In this document: positions 47,849 to 59,922 of the stretch, one piece after another
How positions within the stretch are numbered: the first letter of the stretch is position 1
How the letters are laid out: every line of letters starts with the position of its first letter
The notes under the pieces: generated by a model
Told to the model about the DNA's origin: nothing
Database searches by the model: none
What the model saw: only the letters and a program-made list of their open reading frames with translations
Translations under genes and position numbers: made by a program
Source: Luzula sylvatica
Taxonomy: Eukaryota; Streptophyta; Magnoliopsida; Poales; Juncaceae
DNA length: 64,000 bases
Direction of reading: 5' to 3'
NCBI GenBank assembly: GCA_946800325.1
Contig: OX326959.1
Coordinates: 35,003,408-35,067,407, forward strand

Positions 47849-48096
47849 CAGACCCGGCCAATGTATACAAAAATTGAAACTCCCGTTTCGGATCTGGATA
47901 CACACAAAAAAATTACGTAGTATAATTCATAAAATTTGGGAGTCCATTAATAAAAATTTGGGATCCATTATACAAAATTTAGGGTCAATTTTAACAAATT
48001 ACATATTATAATAAAAAAATTAGGGTCCATTATAAAAAATTTTGAGTTTGATTTATAATTTGGTTTAGAGTCTCTTAAACCCTTGGACCGGCCCTG
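47849..48096. mobile_element. hAT-type element, 8-bp target duplication, absent from block A
   Basis: The ends CAGACCCGGCC and GGACCGGCCCTG are inverted, flanked by ACTATAAT at 47841-47848 and 48097-48104. Block A has the single uninterrupted site (CGCTATAATATCC near 18775). So this insertion is younger than the block duplication. Confidence 0.93.
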
Positions 48097-48200
48097 ACTA
48101 TAATATCTGAATTGTATTTGTCTAATATTCAAACTGTATCCTTTCATTTTTCCGCCATTTCAATATAATAATTATTCCATTGTATTCGTTCCATTTACAC

Positions 48201-48352
48201 GAGTAATGATATGATCACATAAACCAACCACAAATACAATGCAAATATCTGAATTAATGATATTAATTAATTATGTATAAATCACAAATGAAACATAAAC
48301 TAAAACATTTGTGTCATATTTGTGATTAATTTATGTGACTACATCATAACTC
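48201..48352. mobile_element. MITE, block B counterpart of 18877-19028
   Basis: GAGTAATGATATGATCACAT ... ATGTGACTACATCATAACTC; flanks CCATTTACA and CTGTTTACA look like a decayed 9-bp duplication. Confidence 0.8.
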
Positions 48353-48449
48353 CTGTTTACATCCTTGTATCCGAATAAATTTTTTCGCATGCCTTGCATT
48401 TCTATATATTAATTTTGTTTTCTTCAAAAACTCTCGTATATGTATTATT

Positions 48450-49483
48450 CAATGTTGCAAATAACGTTTAACGGAACGAATTGGTCGGGCACTATTAAAG
48501 CGACTTACTGATTAACGGTGATATAACGGTGATATCACGATAATATAACGGTTACTCTGAACAATAATAATTTATCGCATTTAATATTATCTTTTTATAA
48601 ATTATATTAACTAAAATCCAAATTTAAAGATAACATAATCCTAATTAATACTTAACTATCCAATACAAACAATCCTAATAAACACAAACAAATCATAATT
48701 ATTTAAAAAATTATGTCTATTACATTCAAATTCTACAAACAATCCTAATTAATACAAACTATCCAATCCAATCAAATTTCTCAAATTCAATTCAGAGTTG
48801 TCCTTAAATTCACTGCCAAATCCAAAATAAAATTCATTGTCAAATTATATTTCAAATTCACTTCCAATTAACTGTCAAATTCATCTAAAATCATTGCCTT
48901 AAATTCCATGAAAAATCACCGCCTCTTGTACCAGTTAACTACCTCTAGGTTCACATCCAAATTCTGCCTCTAGGTTCACTGAAAAATCACTGTCTCGTAA
49001 AATCCTGCCAATTCACTGTCAAATTCGTTAAATCTCCACAACCTTCAGTTGTCGACATGTCATTTCATAAGAAACCAATAAGAATTCAAAGCTGGATGTA
49101 ACCCAATAGAACTCCAACTCGTCTACTTCAACAAAGCTGAAGTCTCCAACTCGTTTCCCATACTCGAACGAAGCTCAAACCAAAAAATACGGTTGAGTTA
49201 GAGATGAAAGCAAGGAGGTCAAACTAAAATCATGTTAAAAATAACCTGAAGTCTCGAGTAAATTGGGCCGAAAGTTATATTCTTCTTTGCCCCAAATTTT
49301 TGTGATGAAGAAAACGGTGAAAATAACACTCTTAAAACGATTAACGGTAAAAAAAGATCAAACACGGTCAAATAAAGGTTGACCGTTTTTTCAAAACTAT
49401 AAGGCAAAAAACGTAACATTAAGCCATCGTTAACCGTTATTTGGACCATTAAAAACCGTTAATGATCCTTTTTTGCAACACTG
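48450..49483. mobile_element. hAT-type element, 8-bp target duplication
   Basis: The ends CAATGTTGCA and TGCAACACTG, flanked by GTATTATT at 48442-48449 and 49484-49491. ACGGT-rich subterminal parts match the element at 28871. Size 1034 bp; no transposase seen. Confidence 0.88.
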
Positions 49484-49491
49484 GTATTATT

Positions 49492-51073
49492 TATTATAAT
49501 ATTTTAATATATGTATTATTTATTATAATATTTTAATATATATGTATTATTTATTTTTCAACACTGGTATTATTTTTAGGAGATCACTTCTATCATACAT
49601 CATTTCCTTACGATATAATATTTTTCAAGAGTGTTTTGAATAATTATCAATTAATGAGTATTTAAGATAAGGTTTCAAGTATATTTATCATCTAATGTTA
49701 GGCTAAATAAGATTTTTTGTTGTTGTTTATTTAAATAAAAAATTCCATTAAAAAAAAGTTTTATGGTACATCTTTTTAAAAATATAATTAAATGCAAAAT
49801 ACCTAAAATTCCTTTTAAAAGATGTATTATAGAATTTTCCTTGTTTTTAATATTTTGGAATTTATAACCAATTTACGGTTTTATAACACCTATAAACTGT
49901 TTTTTTATAATTACTACATCCTATTTGACACAACCTATTATACTGTCTTATAAAATTCCTATAAACTGTTTTTATAATAACGACATCTTATTTGACATAA
50001 CCTATTATACTGTCTTATAAAATTAGAGAAACTATACAATGCCTCACATTTCCCCACCACATCCTCTATATCACATATTAACGCTTAATTACTCAATATG
50101 TATTAGCATGAATATGTATTCAATATCCGGGATAACATAGTTATCCCTTGTTTGATTTGGTGTATTTTGATAAAATCATGATTTTGAAGATGGATATGGA
50201 ATACACAAAAAAAAGTTATTCCAAATACATGAATAAGCTTATCCATGTATTTCATTATAAAATTATTTCCCCAAATTATATGCATAAATAATGATTATAT
50301 AATATCATATTATATTATACAATAATAATATTATATTATATACTATCCTATCCTATAATGTAATGTAATGTAATATAATTTAATAAACTATAATATAATA
50401 CAATATAATATAATATAATATCATATAATATAAAACAATGTAATATAATATAATATCATATGATATAATATAGTATACTATTAAATAATATAAAACAATA
50501 CAATATTAAATAATATAATATAAAACAATATAATATAATATAAAACAGTATCATATAATATCACATAATATAATATAATATAATATAATATAAAGCAATA
50601 TATTATAAATCAATATAATATAACATAATAGCATAGAATAAAGCTACAGCCCCTCCCTCCCTCCCTCCCTCCCTCCCACATTCCCCTTCCAATGAATGAC
50701 ATGTGGGTTCCATATGAATTGATTTTTATAAAAATAGATGTGAGCCCCACATGTCAGTGAGCTTAGGGAGTGAATTTGGGAGTGAGAGTGGAAGTGGTCC
50801 TCGCATCACTCAATATCATATTATATAAAACAATATAATATAATATAATATAATAAGAGATTAAATATAAAATATATAAAAATCATGGATTTTGTACAAA
50901 AAATCAATCAAAGGATTTTATATATATGATTTCAAAATACAACAAATCAAACAACTCACATGGATTATTAAATACATGGATAGTAAAATACATATGTATT
51001 TTACGTATCCATGTATAGCAAAATCTCCCAAATCAAACAATGCCCTAAATGGCCTCATAAAATTATAGATACA
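49492..51073. repeat. AT-rich satellite-like region, no gene
   Basis: TATAATATAATA arrays (about 50290-50640 and 50820-50870) enclose a (CCCT)n run at about 50649-50677. Outer parts (CCTTGTTTGATTTGG near 50147 and CAAATCAAACAATGCCC near 51030) are inverted with respect to each other, suggesting one AT-repeat-bearing element. Confidence 0.6.
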
Positions 51074-52786
51074 CTAGCATTACCCCCGCGCAATTGCGCG
51101 GGGCTGTTCGGGTTTATAAGTAATGTAGTTGAAAAAAATTGTTGTTCATTTTGTGTATGTGACTTTCTTTTTGTAATCATTATTATATGTGTAATTTAGT
51201 GTGTTGTGTGCGAGTGAAATTTTGTAGCAAAAATCGTTTGAATATTTTAAGAGCCGGATTTCTTGAATAAGTAAAATAATAGTTCAGAAAATATTTTGTG
51301 CGAGTGAATATTTTGTAGCAAAAATCGTTTGCTAAAAAAATTATCTATATTTTATACTTCATAAGTAAAATAAGGAAAAAGAACGAATGAGTCGTCATGA
51401 AATTTATTAAGAACATAATAGTTCAGAAAACATTGCTGAAAAAAAGAGTGTTTTTAATTTCACAAATCCTTAATTTCGCTACATATTTAGCACAAATATT
51501 TTTCGTCCTTTGTGTGGTCAGCCAACAACAAAGTTTGACGATGTCATCGCTAACCGTTTCGTTCGAACCTTTAATTTAAATTATGTCATGATTATTCGCA
51601 CATCCATGATTTGGTATATTTTTAACCCCCTAATTTTTTTTTGGATATTATAAAAAATTCTCTATCTTTTCGTAAACTCCAAAAAAAAAAAATTCTTTAC
51701 CAAACTTTTATTTTAAAATACTCCTTATGGATGATATTAATTTTTTTTTTCCCAAAATACCCTCCAAATCTCATATGTAATAATTAAAACTTATTTTTGT
51801 TATTTTTTATTAATTTTAAGAAAATTCATAAACACTTCTTAACACGTAGTGATTTAAAAAAATTTAAATTATTACATATTTTGTTTATATAATTTTAATA
51901 TTACATTCTTTATTCATAAAAAAACTAACATTAAATGATAATAAATAAACATCTTGCGAATATATTCATAGAAAATATCTATTTAAACATCTATTTTTTA
52001 TGTTAGTTTTCTTTTTATGTATTTTTTAATAGTTTTGTGATATTTTATTTTTAAATATTTGCAAGATGTTCTTTTATTAATATTGTTCAACTTATTATAA
52101 TTTTATTTTAGTTTTTCAAGAAAAATAATAAAGAACCAAAATGTAAATTTTAAAACTTCGAAGTACCAAAATGCAAATATAAAGGACCAAAATGTGAAAA
52201 AAGGACCAAAATATAATTTTTTTTAAAAAATAGGACCAATTTGAGGCCCCTGGACTAAAATGTAAATTTCAAAACTTCGAAGGGCCAAAATGCAAATATA
52301 AAGGACCAAAATATAAAAAAAAGGACCAAAATGTAATTGTTTTTCGAAAAAAGGATCAATTTGTAAATAAAAAAGGACCAAAATATAAAATAAATATTTA
52401 AAAAAAAAGGACCAAAATGTAATTATTTTTCGAAAAAAGGACCAAAATGTAAATTTTAAAACTTCGAGGGACCAAAATGCAAATATAAAGGACCGAAATG
52501 TGATAAAAAAGGACCAAAATGTAATTTTTTTTAAAAAACAGGACCAATTTGAGGCCGCTGGACCAAAATGTGAATATTAAAACTCGAAGGACCAAAATGC
52601 AAATATAAAGGACTAAAATGTAAGGAAAAAAGGACCAAAATGTAAATTTTTTTTAAAAAAAGGACCAAATTATAAATAAAAAAGGACCAAAATGTAAAAA
52701 AAATATTTTTTTTTTACGAATAGGCCCCTGGTGACGTGGCTGCACCAGGGGGCTGCAAATCCCCTTGAATTAGTATATAGTATAGA
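51074..52786 (-). mobile_element. Non-autonomous Helitron, minus orientation
   Basis: Read on the minus strand, the 3' end is CCCCGCGCAATTGCGCGGGG (a perfect palindromic hairpin), GTAATG, CTAG, then T. The 5' end is A|TCTATACTATATACTAATTC. No Rep/helicase. About 52130-52710 is a degenerate GGACCAAAATGTAAAT array like that at 23030-24120. It lies about 400 bp upstream of copy 4. Confidence 0.85.
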
Positions 52787-53196
52787 TATAGATATGCCTG
52801 ATGTACAAAATAAGTGGAGACTGTCTACTTATTTATAAGGGGAAGAGACGACTTGAAATATAATGGAAATATATTTAGATAAATCTTTTTTGTGATTTAA
52901 CACATAAATAATTCAAATTTAAACTACTTGTCAAAACATCAATTATGTGGAAGAATTTAGTGGGGATATGTAAATTTTTCCTAATTTATTTTTCTCACTC
53001 TGTCTCTCCCTTTTGTGAAGTAGTGTAGCTTTTTAGTATGATTTGCCAAAACATAGGATACTTATCTTTTGTTTTTGCAAGTCATCAGAATTTTCACCCA
53101 GTAAAATGGTGGTAATGTTTTTTAGTTTTGCCAATCGTGCTGGTTTTGTTTTTGCCAAATTAAATGACAGCAATGTATCCATGCAGATTAAGAGCA

Positions 53197-56100
53197 ATGG
53201 CGGACACTTTGCAGGTTGTGACAGATAGACCCGTCCAACCTGATTGGGTCAAAATTGCCCGCTATTCTGTGTTGTATTCAGCTATTATCCAAGATGATTG
53301 GAAGAGTGTCAAGTCATTCTTAGACCACAATCCAGAAGCACGTACTGCTTTTATCACACCAAAGAATGAAACGGTGCTCCATGTCGCTGTCGTGATAATG
53401 TCAACCTCTCATATAAAGAAGTTACTAGATGATGTGCCGGATGAAACATTGTCACGTAAAGATATTGCTGGAAATACTCCTCTTCATTCAGCTGCAATGA
53501 GCGGAAAATTAGAGGCAGTTAAACTTATGGTTGCTCGAAATCCTCAGTTACCGAACATTTCGGACAATAATTTATTGTTTCCTATCCGGAGAGCTGCTAT
53601 TTGTAACTGCAAGGATATTTTCGTGTACTTGTTAGAAGTAACCAAAGAAGACACCACACCAAACCCTTTTATAGGCCAGGAAGGAAACAACCTCTTAACA
53701 AGTTTAATAGATGCTTCATTGGTTGGTAAGTAATTAACTATTCTGTGAAGCTTATTGCATTTATTGCTGCATTGGCCAGGAAACGACCTATTCACAAGTA
53801 GGCAAAACAAATTTTATTTATCAGCGCCTACGAAAGAAAGAACACACTAGATTTATAAAATGTAAAATAATGTTAATTTTGCAAATTTAAAATAAAAAAA
53901 GCTTTTCTGATGAAAAAAATAATACGAGCCTAAGGATTTAAAGTTTTAAACTTTTAATTTTGCATACTACTATCCACTAAGGTTTTCTCTACATTAGTTC
54001 TTCTGTTTTTTCCTTGCAGAATTGGCTGTAAGATTGGTTGATAAATACCCCAGATTGGCGGTTGTAAATGTATACAATATTTATGGAGTAGACATCAATA
54101 CTGTCGGAAATACTCCTTTCGCTGCACTGTCCAGGGTATGTTCTCTGTTTCCCAGCGGAACACAGCACAACTTTTTTGAACGGTTCGTTTATAAATGTAA
54201 GATACTTTCGCTACCATCTAATTCCTGTTTTTATTCAAATAAAAGAAAATAACTACAGCTTTTATACGAAGTATTTTAAGTAGTGTATATATGAAACTAA
54301 ACCTGATAAATAATTCAAATTCAAATGAATTGTTGATATAGTCTCTTTCTCTCTTTTAGGGATTCCTATAGATAAATCTGTTTTAATGAGGTCAGAGAGC
54401 AGGTCCCACGAGAGACGTCCCACAAGAGATCGTAGAAATTTGTTACTATCAGGTCGGTCACACTTGCAAATTAATTTAGAGGTTCTATATGGTGTTCTCA
54501 AAAGTTACTCCAAGAATTTTAATGTGAAACTATGATTAATTGTGATGATTACCATTTTCAAATTAACGGTTAATTGATATTTAACTTGAATTGGCATGTC
54601 AATTAATCGTCAATTAAAATATACATTTATTAACATATTTCAATATATTAACGTGACAATTTACATGTAAATTATCGTTAATTGAGATGCTAATCACTTC
54701 AATTAATCATCATTGAGTGTCACATTAATTATTATTTACCCGCTGGTTTGTTAAATTTCAGTCGCTCTTTCAACTTAATTATTATTTAGAACCTTGGATC
54801 AATTTATAAATTATATTACTTTCTTGGACTAAGTTTATGTTCTTTTTTGTAGCATGGGATATCTTGTATAGATTGTTTTGGAATGGCGGCATAATACTAG
54901 GTAAGTTTGAAACACCAAGTAACTAATTAAGAATTGGGGCCATTTATGAAGTCCCGAGCTTTCAACTGAATACTTTCAATACACAAACTCATTTAATCAA
55001 TATGATAATTAACACATGTTATACGATTAAACGATTAATTAATCTGTGATATATAATTAACATTCATCCGAATTAATAATTCATAATTAATATTTTAAAA
55101 TTATTAATTTTGGTTGCCTTGTTAATTAAGTGAGTTAAATATGAAATTGAGGGTGTTATGTTGAAATTGAGGGACAGAATAAAATATTTTTTAAGAATTT
55201 ATGAAGAAATTAATCATATATTAATCATAAACCAAATTTTGTAACTTGCAGTCCCAGAAATCAAACGTATAAAAATTGCTAAAGAGGTACATCGCGATTC
55301 AATCGACCTGCTGAATTTGTTGTGCAAAGAAGTCTCACGGGATATCAATGAGAAAACTGGAGGTTATTTACGTATCCCTTTGCTCAACGCTGCACGTCTT
55401 GGGATACACGAAATTGTCGAAGAGATTTTGATTACATATCCTGCCAATGCGAATCGTCTGTCACATGACGAATTGAATATGATTCAACTTGGCATAATCA
55501 ACCGCCAGCACACTATCTATAACCTCTTGTTCCAAATGAGCCCATTCAGAACAAATCTTATAGCCAAATATCAAGATAATGGCAACAATATTTTACACAT
55601 GGTTGCCAAGTTACCGCCCACATACAGACTCAATGTTGTGCCTGGTGCGGCACTACAAATGCAGCGTGAACTCCAGTGGTACAGGGTAACTCATTTTTTT
55701 GGAGCATTTCTGCATGTAGCTCCTTTTAAAATAAAAATTCAAAAACTAACCCCTTTTTCGCAAATATTCCAAAAATAACCCCTTTCGGGTTTTTAAATCC
55801 CGCGCTACAGTGTTGCTACAGGGGGTTAGTTTTTGAATTTTTATTTAAAAAGGGGCTACATGCAGAAATGCTCCGATTTTTTTTACTTTTACTGTTTTAC
55901 ATACCTCTACCAACTCCATCTTACCAGTCTTTTTAATGTGGTGCATATTCATTACTAGAAATCTTATTTTCAGTGACGATGCTAAATTATCAGTGGAAGT
56001 ACCCCCACTAGCGGTACCTCCACTGAAAATTAACACCTTCACTGAAAATCATCTTTACGGCGGTACTGCCACTGAAAAGAATAAGTACCGTCACTTCAAC

Positions 56101-57226
56101 TTTTTTTTTCCAGTGGACGTGAGTTACACCGCCGCTGAAAGTCTGTAAAACTGCCACTATACCTCCGCTGAAAGTACAGTACCTCCGCTGAAAATAATTT
56201 TTCGGTGGAGTTGAGTAACACCGCAGCTGAAAGTCTGTAAAACCACCAATAATAGCACCGTCGCTGAAAGTTTTCGTCCGGTTTGCTAATTTCAGTGACG
56301 GATACTAGCCCGCCGGAAAAAATAATTGGAAGTAAAAAGTTTCAGCGGCTTCAAATTATTTTCATTGGCTGAATATCAGCGGCGGGCTATGGATTTTCAG
56401 TGGCAGTAATGTACCGCTAATGAAACTACAGTTTCTAGACTCTAGTAGTGAATGGATTTCATTTTTCGTATGGAATCAAATAGGATGCATATATGTCCTT
56501 GTTTCTTTTTCAAGTACATTAACCTAGATGATCAATTATGAACTAAAGAGATCTAAATTTAATGATTTCTTCTCTTTTTGTGACTTGTTCGATTCTTCTA
56601 TTTTGTTGTAGGCAGTGGAGAGCATCTCACTACCTTATCAGTCTGGGTGGTTTAATGATGATGGCAAAAGGCCCGCTGACTTGTTTACGGATGAACATGT
56701 CGATTTAGTGAAGGAAGGAGAGAAATGGATGAGGGATACATCGACCTCTTGTACTGTCGCAGCAGCACTTATAGCTACAATGGCATTTGCCGCAGGAATA
56801 ACCATGCCAGGGGGTAATGATGGCAATTCTGGATTCCCGATTTTTGCTACCAGGGGGCTCTTTTTAGCGTTTATTCTGTCGAACGGAATATCTTTGTTTG
56901 CTTCTTCAGCCTCTCTTATAATGTTCTTATCCCTTCTCACCGCACGCTACGCAGAAGCAGACTTCTTGTATTCTTTGCCTCAAAGGTTGATTTTCGGACT
57001 TGTCGCGCTCTTTATTTCGATAACAACAATGATGTTAACATTCAGCATCGTACTCTTTCTCACGTACAACAAAAACAGACAGTGGGCGATGGCTCCATTA
57101 GCAGCTCTAGGTGTTTTGCCTGTCGCGTTATTTGTATTCTTACAGTTTCCACTTCTTGTGGACATAATTTCATCTACTTATGGCCGTGGTATTTTCGGAA
57201 AGCAAGGCAACCGTCTATTATTGTAG
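53197..57226 (+). CDS. Ankyrin-repeat/PGG-domain membrane protein, copy 4 (intact, six exons)
   Basis: Exons 53197-53725, 54020-54196, 54360-54452, 54853-54900, 55252-55685 and 56612-57226 give 1896 nt (631 residues) with GT-AG borders and the same phases as copy 1. Ankyrin repeats lie in exon 1 (GNTPLHSAAMSGKLEAVKLM) and exon 5. Exon 6 encodes the PGG domain (VKEGEKWMRDTSTSCT, ITMPGG, four hydrophobic segments) at residues 428-631. It lacks the acidic repeats, and exon 3 is 39 nt shorter than in copy 1, losing the NC...CFWLWG motif. It is the most divergent copy. Intron 5 is long because of two transposons. The family is linked to defence and stress signalling at membranes; a specific role is not inferable. 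Confidence 0.9.
55701..55874. mobile_element. Foldback MITE in intron 5 of copy 4
   Basis: GGAGCATTTCTGCATGTAGC at the left and its complement at the right, arms about 55 bp. Flanks CATTTTTTT and GATTTTTTT are a 9-bp near-duplication. Contains AACCCCTTTTTC and a GCGCTACAGTG segment. Confidence 0.82.
55950..56450. mobile_element. CACTA-type non-autonomous element in intron 5 of copy 4
   Basis: The right end, read inward, is CACTACTAGAGTCTAGAAAC. The left end is CATTACTAGAAATC, a one-base-decayed CACTA terminus. Subterminal arrays of CCGCTGAAA / TTTCAGTGGCGG fill the interior, as is typical of CACTA elements. Copy 1 has the uninterrupted site (GCATATTGGATTCATG near 9846). That supports a 3-bp duplication of ATT, now ATT/AAT. 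Confidence 0.8.
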
Positions 57227-58020
57227 TACACATGCATGAATGCCATGTTTTGCTTTATTGTTCTAAAAAAAAGATTATCAAATATGGAGTTCATGTATTC
57301 AAGTAGAACAATTAATTAGCCTTCTATTTTGTATGTCATTTAAATTTTCGCATACTATGTTCTTTTTTAAAATTTTCTTTTTTGGAGTCTTTGTTGTAAC
57401 CCTTTGAAAAATAGTGCTTGAAACTCAATTTGTTTGTAAGAATACTGGTTAGAAGTGCAAAATGTCTGTTAATCAATTCCTCTAATAACTGGATAGAAAT
57501 CGACCCAAGAATATTTGTATGTTAATGGCGCAAGCAAATTTTTTACTAAAACAACCAAAACAAGATAATAAACAAAAATAGTAAACAATGCATATAAAGC
57601 ATACCTTTGTTTTTTGCTTAGAGCTGCTTCTCCACTCACCCCTTGACTTTTCTAGAGTATTTTTCAAAATCATCCCTCGTCTTTTCTAGAGTATTTTTTG
57701 TTGATCAAGTCTTCGCTAACTTCCTGCGAGGTTCTGTTTATGTGATAACTTGAAATTAAATTCCAACCAAATAAATAATCCGCTCAAATAGAAACTTAAA
57801 CCAGAATATTAACAAAGCCATAGAGTATGGCACTTAGTTGGGACACATTTGAAATTCTTGCACTTGCAATAGAAACCCTTCAATTTGTTTAAGATATCAT
57901 TCATAAATCATGCAAGCCGCCTATATAACAGGCATTATTATACCGACCATAATTCCACTTATTAAACAAAGTCATGTGTGGAACTCTATTTTAATTTTAT
58001 GTCCCCGTGACTATATAATT
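57227..58020. other. Spacer between copy 4 and the isomerase gene (tail to tail)
   Basis: The two genes converge here. AT-rich, with no further exon or repeat recognised apart from a short direct repeat TTTTCTAGAGTATTTTT (about 57649 and 57681). Confidence 0.5.
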
Positions 58021-59127
58021 TCACAGTTTGGAAAAAACAGGCTTTCTTTTCTGAAGATGGGCCATAACAGCTTCTTCTAAATCACTCGACATAAGCATTG
58101 CAGAATTCCACGTAGCCACGTGTTCTAGACCTTGCTGAATCATCAAATCACGGCTTTTCAACATTACCGCCTTGGTTCCCATCACAGCAATCCCAGATTT
58201 CTCTGCTAAATCTGCACAAAAAGAAACAATTTAGGCAAAGTGGTATATCTGTATAAGGTGAAATGACGAAATTACCCCTGGCAATCTGGAAGACGCCTTT
58301 ACGGAGATCTTCAGGGGAGGAGAAAACTCTTGAGACGAGTCCAAATTGTTTTGCCTCTGTTGAAGATAGCTTTCGAGCTGTCAGAGCTAAATCCATCGCA
58401 TTACCGAAACCAATTATGTGTGGTAGTCTCTGCAGCGTCCCTAAATCAGCGGCTAAACCCAAATCTACCTCCTTTACCTGAAACGATGATGTGCTTCGAG
58501 TATTAAAAGGGCCAATTTGCAAATAAATAGAAGTAGAGGTGCAATGTGAAAACAAGAAGATTAAAGATAACCTGAAAGAAGGCACCTGGATCACAAAATC
58601 TTATATCACAAGCTGATACGAGGTCAACACCACCACCGACACAAGCCCCTTGAATTGCGGCGATCACTGGCTTTCTGCACTTTTCAAGGGCCGAGATTGC
58701 ATCTTGCAATGCAAGTATATTTCTCCTCAAAGATTCAGCTCTTGTGGCCACATCATCAGATTCTGATAATGAAACATACAATCAACAAAATTACATCAAA
58801 TTCCATTTCAATTCCATCCCAAATTACCATTATGAGTTACTAATTCAATAACTAACCCGATGCGACGACAGAGGAAAGAGCAGAGACATCAATTCCAGAG
58901 CAGAAATGGGGTCCACTGGCAGAGAGTATAATCACCTTGGCAGAGGGGATAGAATCGAGGAGAGAGAGAGCGCGAGGGAACTCGCTGAAGAAGCTGATAC
59001 TGAGAGCGTTGCGCTGAGTCGGCCGGTTCAGCCGTACCTCGTACACCGACGCCGAGCTGTCCGGGCGATTCACGGCGATAGTACTGAAACCCTTTGCAAG
59101 CTCCGTCTCCGCCTGAACCGGGTCCAT
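58021..59127 (-). CDS. DCI1: Peroxisomal delta(3,5)-delta(2,4)-dienoyl-CoA isomerase
   Basis: Exons (descending) 59127-58857, 58762-58572, 58477-58276 and 58211-58021 join to 855 nt (284 residues), all GT-AG. It is an enoyl-CoA hydratase/isomerase-fold protein: GPHFCSGIDVSAL (oxyanion hole) and GACVGGGVDLVSACDIRF (family signature). Asp137, Glu157 and Asp165 have the spacing of the catalytic Asp/Glu/Asp of rat dienoyl-CoA isomerase (176/196/204). The C-terminus is SKL, a type 1 peroxisomal targeting signal. It moves double bonds during beta-oxidation of unsaturated fatty acids with odd-position double bonds. Length fits the plant family (about 280). No neighbour shares its pathway. An inverted-repeat element begins about 100 bp upstream of the start. 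The symbol follows the Arabidopsis homologue. Confidence 0.92.
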
Positions 59128-59225
59128 GGTTACCCTTCAAGAATCAAATGATGCAGCCTTTAGAACCTTTGCAGTTATAACCCTGTATAGTTTGGAATGG
59201 TGAACTCTTTGAGTTTTTTTGTATT

Positions 59226-59922
59226 AGGGGAATTTACATATTTACCTTTGTTAACTTTAAAATTACCTATTTACCCTTCTTAATATTAAAATATCATATT
59301 TATCCTTTGTTAAATCTAAAATATCACATTCACCCAAAAATCGAATACCATCCAATTTTTTCGTTAAAACTAACGGTCAACTTTTAAAATTACTATTTTA
59401 CTCTTTTACATATTTATCCTTCTAAAAACCTAAAATATCATATTTACCCTTTTAAGAATTAAGAATATATGTAGCAATCAAATATTAAGAATTTGACTTT
59501 TGATTCTGGTACATAACATTAAGAATTAAGAATATTTGACTTCAGATTAAGAATAATACTTCGACTCCAGATTACGATTTTTCAAATACAATCTTATTAT
59601 GATATACAATACTATACTGATATGTTCATTGATTATAAAATATTTGTATTAATCATTTTCTAATTTAGGCAGATATGCACATGCACTTATTTTCTAATGA
59701 AACAAAAGAATTTCAAAACTTGATTTTTTTTATCCTTCTAAAATATGTATAACGGTAAAATAGTAAGTTTAAAAGTTGACCGTTAGTTTTAACGAAAAAA
59801 TTGGATGGTTCTCGATTTTTGGGTAAATGTGATATTTTACATTTAACAAAGGATAAATATGATATTTTAATTTTAAGATGGATAAATACATAATTTTAAA
59901 GTTAACGAAGGGTAAACATGCA
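59226..59922. mobile_element. Inverted-repeat element directly upstream of the isomerase gene
   Basis: The left arm (about 59226-59412) and right arm (about 59745-59922) are long inverted copies, for example CCAATTTTTTCGTTAAAACT versus AGTTTTAACGAAAAAATTGG, and AAATATCATATTTATCCTTT versus AAAGGATAAATATGATATTT. Target duplication is not resolved. Direct repeats of the GGATAAATATGATATTTT module also occur at 35940-36070. Confidence 0.85.

Larger units (their letters stand above)
43106..48415. repeat. Duplicated noncoding block B (partner 14502-19150)
   Basis: Colinear with block A. Relative to A it has lost about 200 bp near 43200 and gained about 350 bp near 44550-44905, the hAT element at 47849-48096 and the leader-like exon region near 47217-47690. 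A long (TA)n run replaces a short one at 44006-44064. Confidence 0.85.

Noticed and set aside
52130..52710. Regular GGACCAAAATG units that could suggest an array of regulatory sites
   Set aside because: Irregular, degenerate and located inside a Helitron; best explained as a minisatellite.
58263..58481. Plus-strand ORFs over the isomerase gene
   Set aside because: Antisense shadows of exon 3, whose minus-strand frame carries the conserved catalytic motif.
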